Positions 41,954 through 51,472 of a stretch of 64,000 bases of DNA are shown in pieces. The stretch spans positions 186,001 to 250,000 of the forward strand of contig NZ_CP012268.1 in NCBI RefSeq assembly GCF_001277195.1, read 5' to 3'. The notes below the pieces were generated by a model. It did no database searches and was not told where the DNA came from. It worked only from the letters and a program-made list of their open reading frames with translations. This DNA is from Cronobacter muytjensii ATCC 51329. Its GTDB lineage: Bacteria > Pseudomonadota > Gammaproteobacteria > Enterobacterales > Enterobacteriaceae. The position numbers and the translations under genes were made by a program. The stretch's first letter is position 1; every line of letters starts with the position of its first letter.

Positions 41954-42222
41954 AATCTCTTCGATTGTACAAATTATCCACAGCGACAAAGCGCGCTGCT
42001 GCTGGTTTTTTGCGTTTATCCAAAAAGTTTCTGAACAGACTTATCCACAGTTTGCGTAAAGTTATCCTGTACGTCTGAATGATAACTTTGATCACATCTT
42101 TTTTGTAACCATCTGATTTTCATAAATAATAATTTATTACTAAATGTTATTTATGAGGTTTTTTGATAAATCTGGCCTTTGAATGGCAAGACTTTTTTAA
42201 TTTTATTCACAGCGAAACGCGT
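41954..42222 (+). other. Candidate datA: DnaA-box cluster
   Basis: A gene-free stretch after the tRNA-Gly genes with two perfect DnaA boxes TTATCCACA (41974-41982 and 42041-42049), a one-mismatch box TTATCCAAA (42016-42024) and a weaker one (TTATCC at 42062), all in the same orientation and spaced 42, 25 and 21 bp. Beyond them lies AT-rich DNA (about 42066-42180). In E. coli datA lies exactly here, between glyVXY and queG, and promotes hydrolysis of DnaA-ATP with IHF. A clear IHF site was not identified by eye. Confidence 0.85.
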
Positions 42223-43362
42223 CTACGCGTCACGCGGCAGCCCTTTCTCAATTACTCTGACCAGCCGTTGCTTTTGCGGCAACTGCACTTCCACCACACA
42301 GGCGTTACGTTTGTCTGTTTGTTGCGCAATCGCCCAGTCTATGTGCTCGTCGAGAAGCGGGTGCTCACCTTTGCGCTGACGAAGCGCAACAATATTGGCT
42401 TCATCCCAGGGCGCGTTGCCGAGCGCGACCGCAATATTACGCAGCCAGCGTAAGTGACCAATGCGGCGTATCGCCGATCCTTCGGTGACTTTCAGAAAGT
42501 GCGCCTCGCTCCAGCCAAACAGTTCAATCAGCTTCGGCGCGTGCAGCGCCTGTCGCGGGCTGAAATCCGCCTCGTCGGTGAGCTGTGAAAAGCGGTTCCA
42601 CGGGCAGATCAGCTGACAATCATCACAGCCGTAGATACGGTTGCCCATCAATGGACGAAATTCTTCCGGGATAGCGCCTTCCAGCTCGATGGTGAGATAC
42701 GAGATACAGCGGCGCGCATCCACCGTATACGGCTCGACAATCGCGCCGGTCGGGCAGATGGTCATACAGGCCACGCAGCGTCCGCAGCCTTCTTCAACGG
42801 GTTTATCCACTGGCAACGGCAAATCGACCAGCAGCTCGCCGAGAAAGAAAAATGATCCGGCGTCGCGGTTGAGGATGAGCGAATGTTTGCCTGTCCAGCC
42901 GAGACCGGCTTTTTCCGCCAACGGGCGCTCAAGAATGGGCGCGGAGTCGACAAAGGGTCTAAAATTCAGCGACGCGCAATGCGCTTGCAGCGTTTCGCCG
43001 AGTTTTTTCAGCCGGTTTCTCAGGAGCTTATGGTAATCGCGCCCCAGGGCGTAACGGCTTACATAGCCGAGCGAGGGATCTTTTAGAGTGCGCGCAAAGG
43101 CGGCGTTGGCGGGCAGATAATTCATCCGCACGCTGATGACGCGAAGCGTGCCGGGCAGCAGTTCATGCGGGCGCGCGCGCAGCATGCCGTGACGGGCCAT
43201 CCACTCCATCTCGCCGTGATACTGTTTATCCAGCCACGCCTGAAGCGCGCCTTCGCTGGCGCTCAGATCGGTATCGGTAATACCTACCTGCTGAAAGCCA
43301 AGCTCGGCGCCCCATTGTTTAATTTTTTGCGCTAACTGATTGAGATCGAGGGGTTCAGACAT
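42223..43362 (-). CDS. queG: Epoxyqueuosine reductase
   Basis: A 379-residue cobalamin- and iron-sulfur-dependent enzyme for the last step in queuosine synthesis on tRNA. Two 4Fe-4S motifs are visible: CGRCVACMTICPTGAIV and CDDCQLICPWN. The N-terminal part holds the reductive dehalogenase-like cobalamin domain. Length equals E. coli QueG with start MSEPLDLNQ; the ORF's upstream extension is not used. Its start codon overlaps that of nnr on the other strand by two bases (CATG). Confidence 0.97.
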   Translation of the reverse strand: MSEPLDLNQLAQKIKQWGAELGFQQVGITDTDLSASEGALQAWLDKQYHGEMEWMARHGMLRARPHELLPGTLRVISVRMNYLPANAAFARTLKDPSLGYVSRYALGRDYHKLLRNRLKKLGETLQAHCASLNFRPFVDSAPILERPLAEKAGLGWTGKHSLILNRDAGSFFFLGELLVDLPLPVDKPVEEGCGRCVACMTICPTGAIVEPYTVDARRCISYLTIELEGAIPEEFRPLMGNRIYGCDDCQLICPWNRFSQLTDEADFSPRQALHAPKLIELFGWSEAHFLKVTEGSAIRRIGHLRWLRNIAVALGNAPWDEANIVALRQRKGEHPLLDEHIDWAIAQQTDKRNACVVEVQLPQKQRLVRVIEKGLPRDA

Positions 43363-44884
43363 GACGGACCACGGGATGAACAAAAACGGCGCCAGTATAC
43401 CACACTCCGTCTGGCCTGCGGACTGGCTGCGCACGGCGGAGCGGGAGGCGGCGGACAGTTTTGGGTTGACGCTTTACGAGCTGATGCAGCGCGCCGGCGA
43501 CGCAGCGTTTCAGGTGGCGCGCGCGGCGTATCCGCATAGCCAGCGCTGGCTGGTGCTTTGTGGCCACGGCAACAACGGCGGTGACGGCTATGTCGTGGCG
43601 CGTCTTGCGCAGGCGGCGGGTATCGACGTTACGGTGGTGGCGCTGGAGCGCGACAAACCGTTGCCGGAAGAAGCGCAAGCCGCGCGCGACGCGTGGCTCA
43701 ACGCGGGCGGCGACATTCATGCGCCGCACACGCCGCTGCCGGAAACCTGCGATTTAATCATCGACGCACTGCTGGGCACGGGGCTGACCCAGGCGCCGCG
43801 CGAAGATGTCGCCGCGCTGATTCACCAGGCCAACCGCCATGCCGCGCCCGTTGTGGCGCTGGATATTCCCTCCGGACTGCTGGCGCAAACCGGCGGCGCG
43901 CCGGGCGCGGTCATTCACGCCGCGCATACGGTTACGTTTATCGCGCTCAAGCCTGGCCTGCTCACGGGCCGGGCGCGCGATGTGGTCGGGCGGTTGCACT
44001 ACCACGCGCTGGGGCTTGAGGCGTGGCTTGCCGGGAAGCAGGCACCGTATGCGCGGTTCGACACGGCGCAGCTTTCCCAATGGCTTACGCCGCGCAGGCC
44101 CGGTTCGCACAAAGGCGATAACGGCAAGCTGGTGATTATTGGCGGAGATCACGGGACTGCCGGTGCTATCCGCATGACCGGCGAGGCGGCGCTGCGCGCG
44201 GGCGCAGGTCTGGTGCGAGTACTTACTCGCGCGGAAAACATCGCGCCGCTGGTGACCGCAAGACCGGAACTGATGGTGCATGCGCTCACCGACAATGCGC
44301 TTGATGAGAGCCTGGCCTGGGCCGATGTCGTGGTCATCGGACCGGGACTCGGACAGCAGGAATGGGGGAAAGCGGCACTGGAAAAAGTTCGCCGCTGCGA
44401 CAAACCGATGCTGTGGGATGCGGACGCGCTGAACCTTCTGGCAATCGCTCCCGATACACGTCACAATCGCATTCTTACGCCGCACCCTGGCGAGGCCGCG
44501 CGGTTGCTTAATCGCCGCGTGGCAGAAATTGAGAGTGACCGCTTACTTAGCGCCAGAGAGCTGGCGCAGCGCTACGGCGGCTGCGTGGTGCTGAAAGGCG
44601 CGGGCACAGTGGTGACAGGCCAGCAAGGCGAATGCGGCATTATCGATACCGGCAACCCGGGCATGGGCACGGGCGGCATGGGCGATGTGCTGTCAGGCAT
44701 TATCGGCGCGTTGCTGGCGCAGCGGCTGAACCCGTATGATGCCGCCTGCGCGGGCTGTGTGGCCCACGGCGCGGCGGCGGATGCGCTCGCGGCACGCTTT
44801 GGCACGCGCGGCATGCTGGCGACCGATCTGTTCTCCACGCTCTATCGTTTTGTTAACCCGGATATAGACAGACCAGAATCATGA
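43361..44884 (+). CDS. nnr: Bifunctional NAD(P)H-hydrate epimerase and dehydratase Nnr
   Basis: A 507-residue enzyme that repairs damaged NAD(P)H hydrates. The N-terminal YjeF epimerase domain has GHGNNGGDGYVVARL; the C-terminal ADP-dependent dehydratase has KGDNGKLVIIGGDHGTAGA, WDADALNLL and GTGGMGDVLSG. The start MTDHGMNKN aligns with E. coli; GAGGGG lies upstream. The end overlaps tsaE by 4 bp (ATGA). It opens the run nnr-tsaE-amiB-mutL-miaA-hfq. Confidence 0.96.
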   Translation: MTDHGMNKNGASIPHSVWPADWLRTAEREAADSFGLTLYELMQRAGDAAFQVARAAYPHSQRWLVLCGHGNNGGDGYVVARLAQAAGIDVTVVALERDKPLPEEAQAARDAWLNAGGDIHAPHTPLPETCDLIIDALLGTGLTQAPREDVAALIHQANRHAAPVVALDIPSGLLAQTGGAPGAVIHAAHTVTFIALKPGLLTGRARDVVGRLHYHALGLEAWLAGKQAPYARFDTAQLSQWLTPRRPGSHKGDNGKLVIIGGDHGTAGAIRMTGEAALRAGAGLVRVLTRAENIAPLVTARPELMVHALTDNALDESLAWADVVVIGPGLGQQEWGKAALEKVRRCDKPMLWDADALNLLAIAPDTRHNRILTPHPGEAARLLNRRVAEIESDRLLSARELAQRYGGCVVLKGAGTVVTGQQGECGIIDTGNPGMGTGGMGDVLSGIIGALLAQRLNPYDAACAGCVAHGAAADALAARFGTRGMLATDLFSTLYRFVNPDIDRPES

Positions 44885-45339
44885 TGAATCGCGTTATACC
44901 ATTACCCGAAGAGCAGGCGACCCTCGACCTCGGCGCACGCGTGGCGCGCGCCTGTCGCGGTGCGACCGTTATCCATCTGTACGGCGATTTGGGCGCGGGC
45001 AAAACCACGTTCAGCCGCGGGTTTCTCCAGGCGTGCGGCCACCAGGGCAACGTTAAAAGCCCGACCTACACGCTCGTCGAGCCCTATACGCTTGAAAACA
45101 TGATGATCTATCACTTCGATCTCTATCGCCTTGCCGATCCGGAAGAACTTGAATTTATGGGCATCCGCGATTACTTCACCGATGACGCTATTTGTCTGGT
45201 GGAATGGCCGCAGCAAGGGGCGGGCGTCCTGCCGCCGCCGGATATCGAAATCCACTTGTCATGGCAGGATCAGGGGCGTGAAGCGCGGGTGAAAGCGGTC
45301 TCCGCTGCCGGCGACGCGCTGCTGGCGCGCCTCGCCTGA
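44881..45339 (+). CDS. tsaE: tRNA t6A modification ATPase TsaE
   Basis: A 152-residue ATPase that works with TsaB and TsaD in making threonylcarbamoyl-A37 of tRNA. The P-loop GDLGAGKTTFSRGF and the switch segment HFDLYRLADPEELE are present, and length is close to E. coli (153). It overlaps nnr by 4 bp; amiB starts 16 bp after its stop. Confidence 0.97.
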   Translation: MMNRVIPLPEEQATLDLGARVARACRGATVIHLYGDLGAGKTTFSRGFLQACGHQGNVKSPTYTLVEPYTLENMMIYHFDLYRLADPEELEFMGIRDYFTDDAICLVEWPQQGAGVLPPPDIEIHLSWQDQGREARVKAVSAAGDALLARLA

Positions 45340-45355
45340 ACGCAAGGACGATGGG

Positions 45356-46690
45356 ATGATCACATGCATGAAAAACTGGGTCGCGGCGCTTCTGCTGGCG
45401 ATATGCGCGCCAGCGTTCGGGGCGACGCTTTCCGATATTCAGGTTTCCAACGGCGACGGCCAGGCGCGGATCACCTTGAGCTTTATGGGCGATCCGGAAT
45501 ACGCGTATTCGCAACAGGGCAAACGCAGCGTCGCGCTCGATATTAAACAGACCGGCGTGATTCAGGGTCTGCCGCTGCTGTTCAGCGGCGAAAATCTGCT
45601 CAAAAGCATTCGCGCCGGGCAGCCGAAAGATAATCAATCTCTGCGTCTGGTCGTCGAGTTAACCAAAGACGGCAAGGCGCGCGCCGTGAAGCAGCAAAAA
45701 GGCGCGGGTTATAACGTGATCTTCACCATCGAAGCGGACGAACCGCCGCCACCGCCTGTCGTGGCGCAACGCGAACCTGTTTCCGCGCCGGTGCGCCCGT
45801 CAGAACCTGCGCGTAACCCGTTCCGCTCGGATAATGACCGTATCACAAGCGTCGTGGGCAGCAATACCGTGACCCGGCCCGGGCGCAGCGCGAGCGGTGC
45901 TGTTTCTGACCGTGTGATTGTGGCGATCGACGCCGGGCACGGCGGACAGGACCCTGGCGCTATCGGCCCCGGCGGCGTGCGCGAGAAAAACGTCACTATC
46001 GCCATCGCCCGCAAGCTGCGTACGTTGCTGAACGACGATCCGATGTTTAAAGGCGTGCTGACGCGCGACGGCGACTATTTCATTTCCGTGATGGGCCGCT
46101 CTGATGTAGCGCGCCAGCAAAACGCGAATTTGCTGGTGTCGATTCATGCCGACGCCGCGCCGAACCGCGATGCCACCGGCGCGTCCGTCTGGGTGCTATC
46201 CAACCGCCGCGCCAACAGTGAAATGGCGAGCTGGCTGGAGCAGCATGAGAAGCAATCGGAACTGCTGGGCGGCGCGGGCGACGTGCTGGCCAACAGTCAG
46301 GCGGACCCTTACCTGAGTCAGGCTGTGCTGGATTTGCAGTTCGGCCATTCGCAGCGCGTCGGGTATGATGTCGCCACCAGCGTGCTGGGGCAGTTGCAGC
46401 GCGTCGGTTCGCTGCATAAGCGCCGTCCGGAGCACGCCAGCCTTGGCGTACTGCGCTCGCCGGATATTCCATCGCTGCTGGTCGAGACCGGTTTTATCAG
46501 TAACAACGGCGAAGAACGCCTGCTGGCGAGCGATGACTATCAGCAGCAGATCGCCGAGGCTATCTACCAGGGGCTGCGCAATTACTTTATTGCGCATCCG
46601 CTCCAGGCCGCGCCAAAGAGTGACGGCGGAACGGGGCAGACCGCCCGCTCCGCTGACAGCGCTTCAGGTCAGGTCACTGTGATTCAGTAA
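45356..46690 (+). CDS. amiB: N-acetylmuramoyl-L-alanine amidase AmiB
   Basis: A 444-residue periplasmic zinc amidase that splits septal peptidoglycan in daughter-cell separation, under control of EnvC. It has a signal peptide (MKNWVAALLLAICAPAFG), an N-terminal AMIN domain (to about residue 125), a Pro-rich linker (PPPPPVVAQ) and the amidase_3 domain with AIDAGHGGQDPGA and HADA zinc ligands and the final VETGFISNN glutamate. The start used is ATG at 45356; a second ATG four codons on (MKNW) is equally possible. Confidence 0.96.
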   Translation: MITCMKNWVAALLLAICAPAFGATLSDIQVSNGDGQARITLSFMGDPEYAYSQQGKRSVALDIKQTGVIQGLPLLFSGENLLKSIRAGQPKDNQSLRLVVELTKDGKARAVKQQKGAGYNVIFTIEADEPPPPPVVAQREPVSAPVRPSEPARNPFRSDNDRITSVVGSNTVTRPGRSASGAVSDRVIVAIDAGHGGQDPGAIGPGGVREKNVTIAIARKLRTLLNDDPMFKGVLTRDGDYFISVMGRSDVARQQNANLLVSIHADAAPNRDATGASVWVLSNRRANSEMASWLEQHEKQSELLGGAGDVLANSQADPYLSQAVLDLQFGHSQRVGYDVATSVLGQLQRVGSLHKRRPEHASLGVLRSPDIPSLLVETGFISNNGEERLLASDDYQQQIAEAIYQGLRNYFIAHPLQAAPKSDGGTGQTARSADSASGQVTVIQ

Positions 46691-46699
46691 GGAGAATTC

Positions 46700-48595
46700 A
46701 TGCCGATTCAGGTTCTGCCGCCGCAGCTTGCGAACCAGATCGCCGCTGGCGAGGTGGTGGAGCGCCCTGCGTCGGTGGTGAAAGAGCTGGTCGAAAACAG
46801 CCTCGATGCAGGCGCCACGCGTATCGATATCGATATCGAGCGCGGCGGCGCGAAGCTTATCCGCATTCGCGACAACGGCGGCGGCATCAAAAAAGAGGAG
46901 CTGGCGCTGGCGCTGGCGCGTCACGCCACCAGTAAAATCGCCTCGCTGGATGACCTGGAAGCTATCATCAGCCTCGGTTTTCGCGGCGAGGCGCTGGCGA
47001 GTATCAGTTCGGTCTCACGCCTGACGTTGACCTCCCGCCCCGCCGACCAGCAGGAAGCCTGGCAGGCCTACGCCGAGGGGCGCGACATGGACGTGACCGT
47101 CAAACCGGCGGCGCATCCGGTCGGCACCACGCTGGAGGTGCTGGATCTGTTTTACAATACCCCCGCGCGGCGCAAGTTTATGCGCACTGAGAAAACCGAG
47201 TTCACGCACATCGACGAAGTGGTGCGGCGCATAGCGCTGGCGCGCTTTGACGTGACGATTAACCTCAGCCACAACGGCAAAATGATGCGCCAGTACCGGG
47301 CAGTGCAGGGCAACGCGCCGCGCGAGCGTCGCCTTGGCTCGATTTGCGGCCCCGCGTTTCTGGAGCAGGCGCTGGCTATCGAGTGGCAGCATGGCGATCT
47401 GGCGCTGCGCGGCTGGGTCGCGGAGCCGAAAGGCACCACTGCGGCGCTTGCCGAAATCCAGTACTGCTACGTGAATGGCCGCATGATGCGCGACCGGCTG
47501 ATCAACCACGCGATTCGCCAGGCCTGCGAAGATAAGCTCGGCATCGATCAGCAGCCCGCCTATGTACTTTATCTGGAAATCGATCCGCATCAGGTGGATG
47601 TCAACGTCCATCCCGCCAAGCATGAAGTGCGCTTTCACCAGTCGCGACTGGTGCACGATTTTATCTATCAGGGTGTAGTGAGCGTGCTCCAGCAGCAGGG
47701 AGCGAATCCGCTGGCGTTAGAAACACCGGCGCAAGACGCTCCGCGCTGGCAGCCGGAAAACCGCGTCGCGGCAGGCAAAAACCAGTTCGCCGACCCGACG
47801 CCGCGCGAGCGAACCCCCGCGAGGGAAAACGACGCGCCGCGTTATACGGCATCGGGCGGCTCGTCCTCCGGCGGGGCAGGGCGCAGCGGCGCCAGCAACG
47901 GCGGCTGGCCTCATGCGGCGCCGGGTTATCAGAAACAGCAGGGCGCGCTGTATAAGCAACTGCTGGAAACGCCTGCCGTTACTACGCCGCCCGCAGCCCC
48001 GGCGCGGGAAGTATCGCCGCCCGCGCCTGCGCTTGACGGCCATTCGTACAGTTTCGGACGCGTGCTGACGCTGGTGGCGGAAAGCGTGGCGCTGCTTGAG
48101 CGCGACGGCACACTAATGCTGCTGGCGTTAAGCGTGGCGGAGCGGCATCTTAAACAGGCGCAACTGCTGCCGCGCGATGAGAAGCCCTGCGCGCAGCCGC
48201 TGCTCATCCCGGTGCGTCTGAAAATCTCCGCCGATGAGCGGGAGATAGTGACGCGCGCGCAGCCGCAGCTTCAGCGATTGGGTATTGAAATCGTGCTGGA
48301 TGCGCAACATGTGACGATTCGTGCAGTGCCTTTACCCTTACGCCAACAAAATTTACAAATCTTGATTCCTGAACTGATAGGCTACCTGGCGCAGCAGACA
48401 AACGCTGACGACGCCGCTGTGGCTGGATGGCTTGCCCGCCATCTGGTTAACGCGCAACCGTGGAGTGTCGCGCAAGCCATCGCGACGCTCGCGGAACTCG
48501 AAAGGCTGTGTCCGCTGATGGTGAAATCTCCGCCGGATGGTTTATTACAACTTATCGATTTACAACCGGCGATGAATGCCCTGAAACATGAATGA
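46700..48595 (+). CDS. mutL: DNA mismatch repair protein MutL
   Basis: A 631-residue GHKL ATPase that links MutS recognition to MutH nicking. The N-terminal ATPase motifs are NSLDAGATRIDID, IRDNGGGIKKEE and GFRGEALASISS. A long Gly/Ser/Pro-rich linker (about residues 350-445) separates it from the C-terminal dimerisation domain. The DQHAxxER endonuclease motif is absent, as in MutH-containing enterics. Length is slightly greater than E. coli (615), mostly in the linker. Overlaps miaA by 8 bp. Confidence 0.97.
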   Translation: MPIQVLPPQLANQIAAGEVVERPASVVKELVENSLDAGATRIDIDIERGGAKLIRIRDNGGGIKKEELALALARHATSKIASLDDLEAIISLGFRGEALASISSVSRLTLTSRPADQQEAWQAYAEGRDMDVTVKPAAHPVGTTLEVLDLFYNTPARRKFMRTEKTEFTHIDEVVRRIALARFDVTINLSHNGKMMRQYRAVQGNAPRERRLGSICGPAFLEQALAIEWQHGDLALRGWVAEPKGTTAALAEIQYCYVNGRMMRDRLINHAIRQACEDKLGIDQQPAYVLYLEIDPHQVDVNVHPAKHEVRFHQSRLVHDFIYQGVVSVLQQQGANPLALETPAQDAPRWQPENRVAAGKNQFADPTPRERTPARENDAPRYTASGGSSSGGAGRSGASNGGWPHAAPGYQKQQGALYKQLLETPAVTTPPAAPAREVSPPAPALDGHSYSFGRVLTLVAESVALLERDGTLMLLALSVAERHLKQAQLLPRDEKPCAQPLLIPVRLKISADEREIVTRAQPQLQRLGIEIVLDAQHVTIRAVPLPLRQQNLQILIPELIGYLAQQTNADDAAVAGWLARHLVNAQPWSVAQAIATLAELERLCPLMVKSPPDGLLQLIDLQPAMNALKHE

Positions 48596-49538
48596 CGTAA
48601 GCAATACTGGCCTTCCAAAGGCGATTTTTCTGATGGGTCCGACGGCGTCGGGCAAAACGGCGTTAGCCATTCGTCTGCGCCAGACGCTGCCGGTAGAGTT
48701 GATAAGCGTTGATTCCGCGCTGGTTTATAAAGGTATGGATATCGGCACCGCCAAGCCTGACGCGCACGAATTGTCGCAGGCGCCGCACCGGTTACTGGAT
48801 ATCATCGACCCGGCACAGACGTATTCGGCGGCGGACTTTCGCCGTGATGCGTTGAAGGAAATGGCGGAGATTGTCGCCGCCGGGCGGATACCGCTGCTGG
48901 TGGGCGGTACCATGCTTTACTTTAAGGCGCTGCTGGAGGGGCTTTCCCCGCTTCCGTCAGCAGATCCAACCGTCAGAGCGGAGATTGAACGACAGGCGGC
49001 AGAGCAGGGGTGGGACGCGCTGCATCGCAAGCTTCAGGAGATAGATCCTGTCGCGGCACAGCGAATCCATCCCAACGATCCGCAAAGGCTTTCCCGGGCA
49101 CTGGAAGTTTTTTTCATTTCGGGTAAAACTTTAACGGAACTGACGCAAACGTCAGGAGAAGCTCTGCCCTATCAGGTGCATCAGTTCGCCATCGCCCCGG
49201 CGAGCCGTGAACTGCTCCATCAGCGCATTGAGCAGCGTTTTCACCAGATGTTAGCTTCAGGTTTTGAGGCAGAAGTCCGGGCGCTATTTGCCCGTGGAGA
49301 TTTGCATACGGACATGCCTTCCGTTCGTTGCGTGGGATACCGGCAGATGTGGTCTTATCTGGCGGGCGAAATCTCATACGACGAAATGGTTTATCGAGGT
49401 ATTTGCGCCACGAGACAGTTAGCGAAGCGCCAGATGACCTGGCTGCGCGGTTGGGAAGGGGTACACTGGCTCGACAGTGAGGCGCCTGAACAAGCGTACA
49501 GTGATGTATTACAGGTTATTGGTGCGAAGCAACAATGA
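48588..49538 (+). CDS. miaA: tRNA dimethylallyltransferase MiaA
   Basis: A 316-residue enzyme, same length as E. coli MiaA, that adds dimethylallyl to A37 of tRNAs reading UNN codons. The P-loop is LMGPTASGKTALA, followed by SVDSALVYKGMDIGTAKP and a C-terminal RQLAKRQMTWLRG segment. It begins within the end of mutL. Hfq follows after 100 bp, which in E. coli contains hfq promoters. Confidence 0.98.
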   Translation: MNDVSNTGLPKAIFLMGPTASGKTALAIRLRQTLPVELISVDSALVYKGMDIGTAKPDAHELSQAPHRLLDIIDPAQTYSAADFRRDALKEMAEIVAAGRIPLLVGGTMLYFKALLEGLSPLPSADPTVRAEIERQAAEQGWDALHRKLQEIDPVAAQRIHPNDPQRLSRALEVFFISGKTLTELTQTSGEALPYQVHQFAIAPASRELLHQRIEQRFHQMLASGFEAEVRALFARGDLHTDMPSVRCVGYRQMWSYLAGEISYDEMVYRGICATRQLAKRQMTWLRGWEGVHWLDSEAPEQAYSDVLQVIGAKQQ

Positions 49539-49638
49539 ATGTGTACAATTGAATCGTATCGTGCGCGGATTTTTACGCAGTTTTTCAGAGCCCAAGGGTT
49601 CAAGAGTATAAACAACAAGCATATAAGGAAAAGATAGA

Positions 49639-49947
49639 ATGGCTAAGGGGCAATCTTTGCAAGATCCGTTCCTCAACGCTCTGCGTCGGGAACGTGTTCC
49701 AGTTTCTATTTATTTGGTGAATGGTATTAAGCTGCAAGGTCAGATTGAATCTTTTGATCAGTTCGTGATCCTGTTGAAAAACACGGTCAGCCAGATGGTT
49801 TACAAGCACGCGATCTCGACCGTGGTGCCGTCTCGTCCGGTTTCTCACCATAGTAACAACGCGGGTGGCGGTTCTAATAACTACCATCACAGCAACAACG
49901 CACAGCCATCTTCCGCTGCCTCTCAGGATAGCGAAGACGCCGAATAA
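49639..49947 (+). CDS. hfq: RNA chaperone Hfq
   Basis: A 102-residue hexameric Sm-like protein that pairs small RNAs with mRNAs. It begins MAKGQSLQDPFLNALRRERV and has the Sm motifs LVNGIKLQGQIESFDQFVIL and NTVSQMVYKHAISTVVPSR, then a disordered tail rich in His, Asn and Ser (SHHSNNAGGGSNNYHHSNN). Length equals that of E. coli Hfq. AAGGAAAAG precedes the start. Confidence 0.98.
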   Translation: MAKGQSLQDPFLNALRRERVPVSIYLVNGIKLQGQIESFDQFVILLKNTVSQMVYKHAISTVVPSRPVSHHSNNAGGGSNNYHHSNNAQPSSAASQDSEDAE

Positions 49948-50020
49948 GGCCAGGCTGTTGCTCCATGTCGGGGGACCAGTTCGTCTGTGTTCCCCGCTGG
50001 TATTTTAAGAGGGTTTACGC

Positions 50021-51301
50021 TTGTTTGACCGTTATGATGCCGGTGAGCAGGCGGTGCTGGTACACATCTATTTTACGCAAGACAAAGATATGGAAGATCT
50101 CCAGGAATTCGAATCCCTGGTCTCTTCCGCCGGTGTCGAAGCATTACAGGTGATTACCGGTAGCCGTAAAGCGCCGCACCCAAAGTATTTTGTTGGTGAA
50201 GGTAAAGCCGTTGAGATTGCCGATGCAGTCAAAGCCACTGGGGCGTCTGTTGTCCTTTTTGATCATGCGTTGACCCCGGCTCAGGAACGTAACCTTGAGC
50301 GCCTGTGCGAGTGTCGCGTTATCGACCGCACCGGGCTGATTCTTGATATTTTCGCCCAACGTGCGCGCACCCATGAAGGGAAGCTGCAGGTTGAGCTGGC
50401 GCAGCTGCGCCATTTAGCCACGCGACTGGTGCGCGGCTGGACCCACCTTGAGCGCCAGAAAGGCGGTATCGGCCTGCGTGGGCCGGGTGAAACCCAGCTG
50501 GAAACCGACCGTCGCTTACTGCGTAACCGTATTACTCAGATCCTCTCGCGGCTGGAGCGCGTCGAGAAGCAACGAGAGCAGGGACGTCGGTCGCGTACCA
50601 AAGCCGATATTCCTACCGTCTCACTGGTGGGCTACACCAACGCCGGCAAATCCACCCTGTTTAACCAAATCACCACGGCCGAGGTGTATGCAGCCGATCA
50701 GCTGTTTGCGACACTCGACCCGACGCTGCGCCGCATTGATGTCGCAGACGTTGGCGAAACGGTGCTGGCGGATACCGTAGGGTTTATCCGCCACCTGCCG
50801 CATGATTTAGTGGCGGCGTTTAAAGCGACACTGCAGGAAACCCGTCAGGCGACGTTGCTGCTGCACGTCATTGACGCGGCGGACGTGCGGATGGCGGAGA
50901 ACATCGAGGCGGTAAATACCGTACTCGAAGAAATCGACGCCCATGAAATCCCGACGCTGCTGGTAATGAATAAAGTCGACATGCTGGAAGATTTCGAGCC
51001 GCGTATCGACAGAAACGATGAGAATGTGCCCATCCGCGTGTGGCTTTCCGCGCAGACGGGGGCGGGCGTGCCACTGCTTTTCCAGGCCCTGACAGAACGT
51101 CTTTCCGGCGAAATCGTCCAGCATGCGCTGCACCTTCCGCCAGAAGCCGGACGTCTGCGGAGCCGGTTTTACCAGCTTCAGGCGATAGAAAAAGAGTGGA
51201 TGGAGGAGGACGGTTGCGTCGGGTTGCAAATTCGCATGCCGATTGTCGACTGGCGTCGCCTCTGTAAACAGGAACCGGCATTGGTTGACTACGTGGTCTA
51301 A
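50021..51301 (+). CDS. hflX: Ribosome-associated GTPase HflX
   Basis: A 426-residue GTPase that splits stalled 70S ribosomes, notably after heat shock. The N-terminal glycine-rich HflX domain (GGIGLRGPGETQLETDRR) precedes the GTPase with VGYTNAGKSTLFN (G1), DTVGFIRHLP (G3) and NKVD (G4). The start is TTG at 50021, giving LFDRYDAGEQAVL as in E. coli (426 residues), with AGAGGG upstream. It sits between hfq and hflK. Confidence 0.96.
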   Translation: MFDRYDAGEQAVLVHIYFTQDKDMEDLQEFESLVSSAGVEALQVITGSRKAPHPKYFVGEGKAVEIADAVKATGASVVLFDHALTPAQERNLERLCECRVIDRTGLILDIFAQRARTHEGKLQVELAQLRHLATRLVRGWTHLERQKGGIGLRGPGETQLETDRRLLRNRITQILSRLERVEKQREQGRRSRTKADIPTVSLVGYTNAGKSTLFNQITTAEVYAADQLFATLDPTLRRIDVADVGETVLADTVGFIRHLPHDLVAAFKATLQETRQATLLLHVIDAADVRMAENIEAVNTVLEEIDAHEIPTLLVMNKVDMLEDFEPRIDRNDENVPIRVWLSAQTGAGVPLLFQALTERLSGEIVQHALHLPPEAGRLRSRFYQLQAIEKEWMEEDGCVGLQIRMPIVDWRRLCKQEPALVDYVV

Positions 51302-51472
51302 CCGGCTGGCCGAAGCCTGAAAATATTCCCCTTTGGGGGGTACCCGGATGGACCCCGGTCGCGTTATGCCGCCCGCGTGTGTTTCTCTTTCGCAGAATGA
51401 AACACGCGCCTGGCATAAGGCGGCCTGGAGAACGAAAGGTATATCACCGCATAACAAATATGGAGCATAAAC

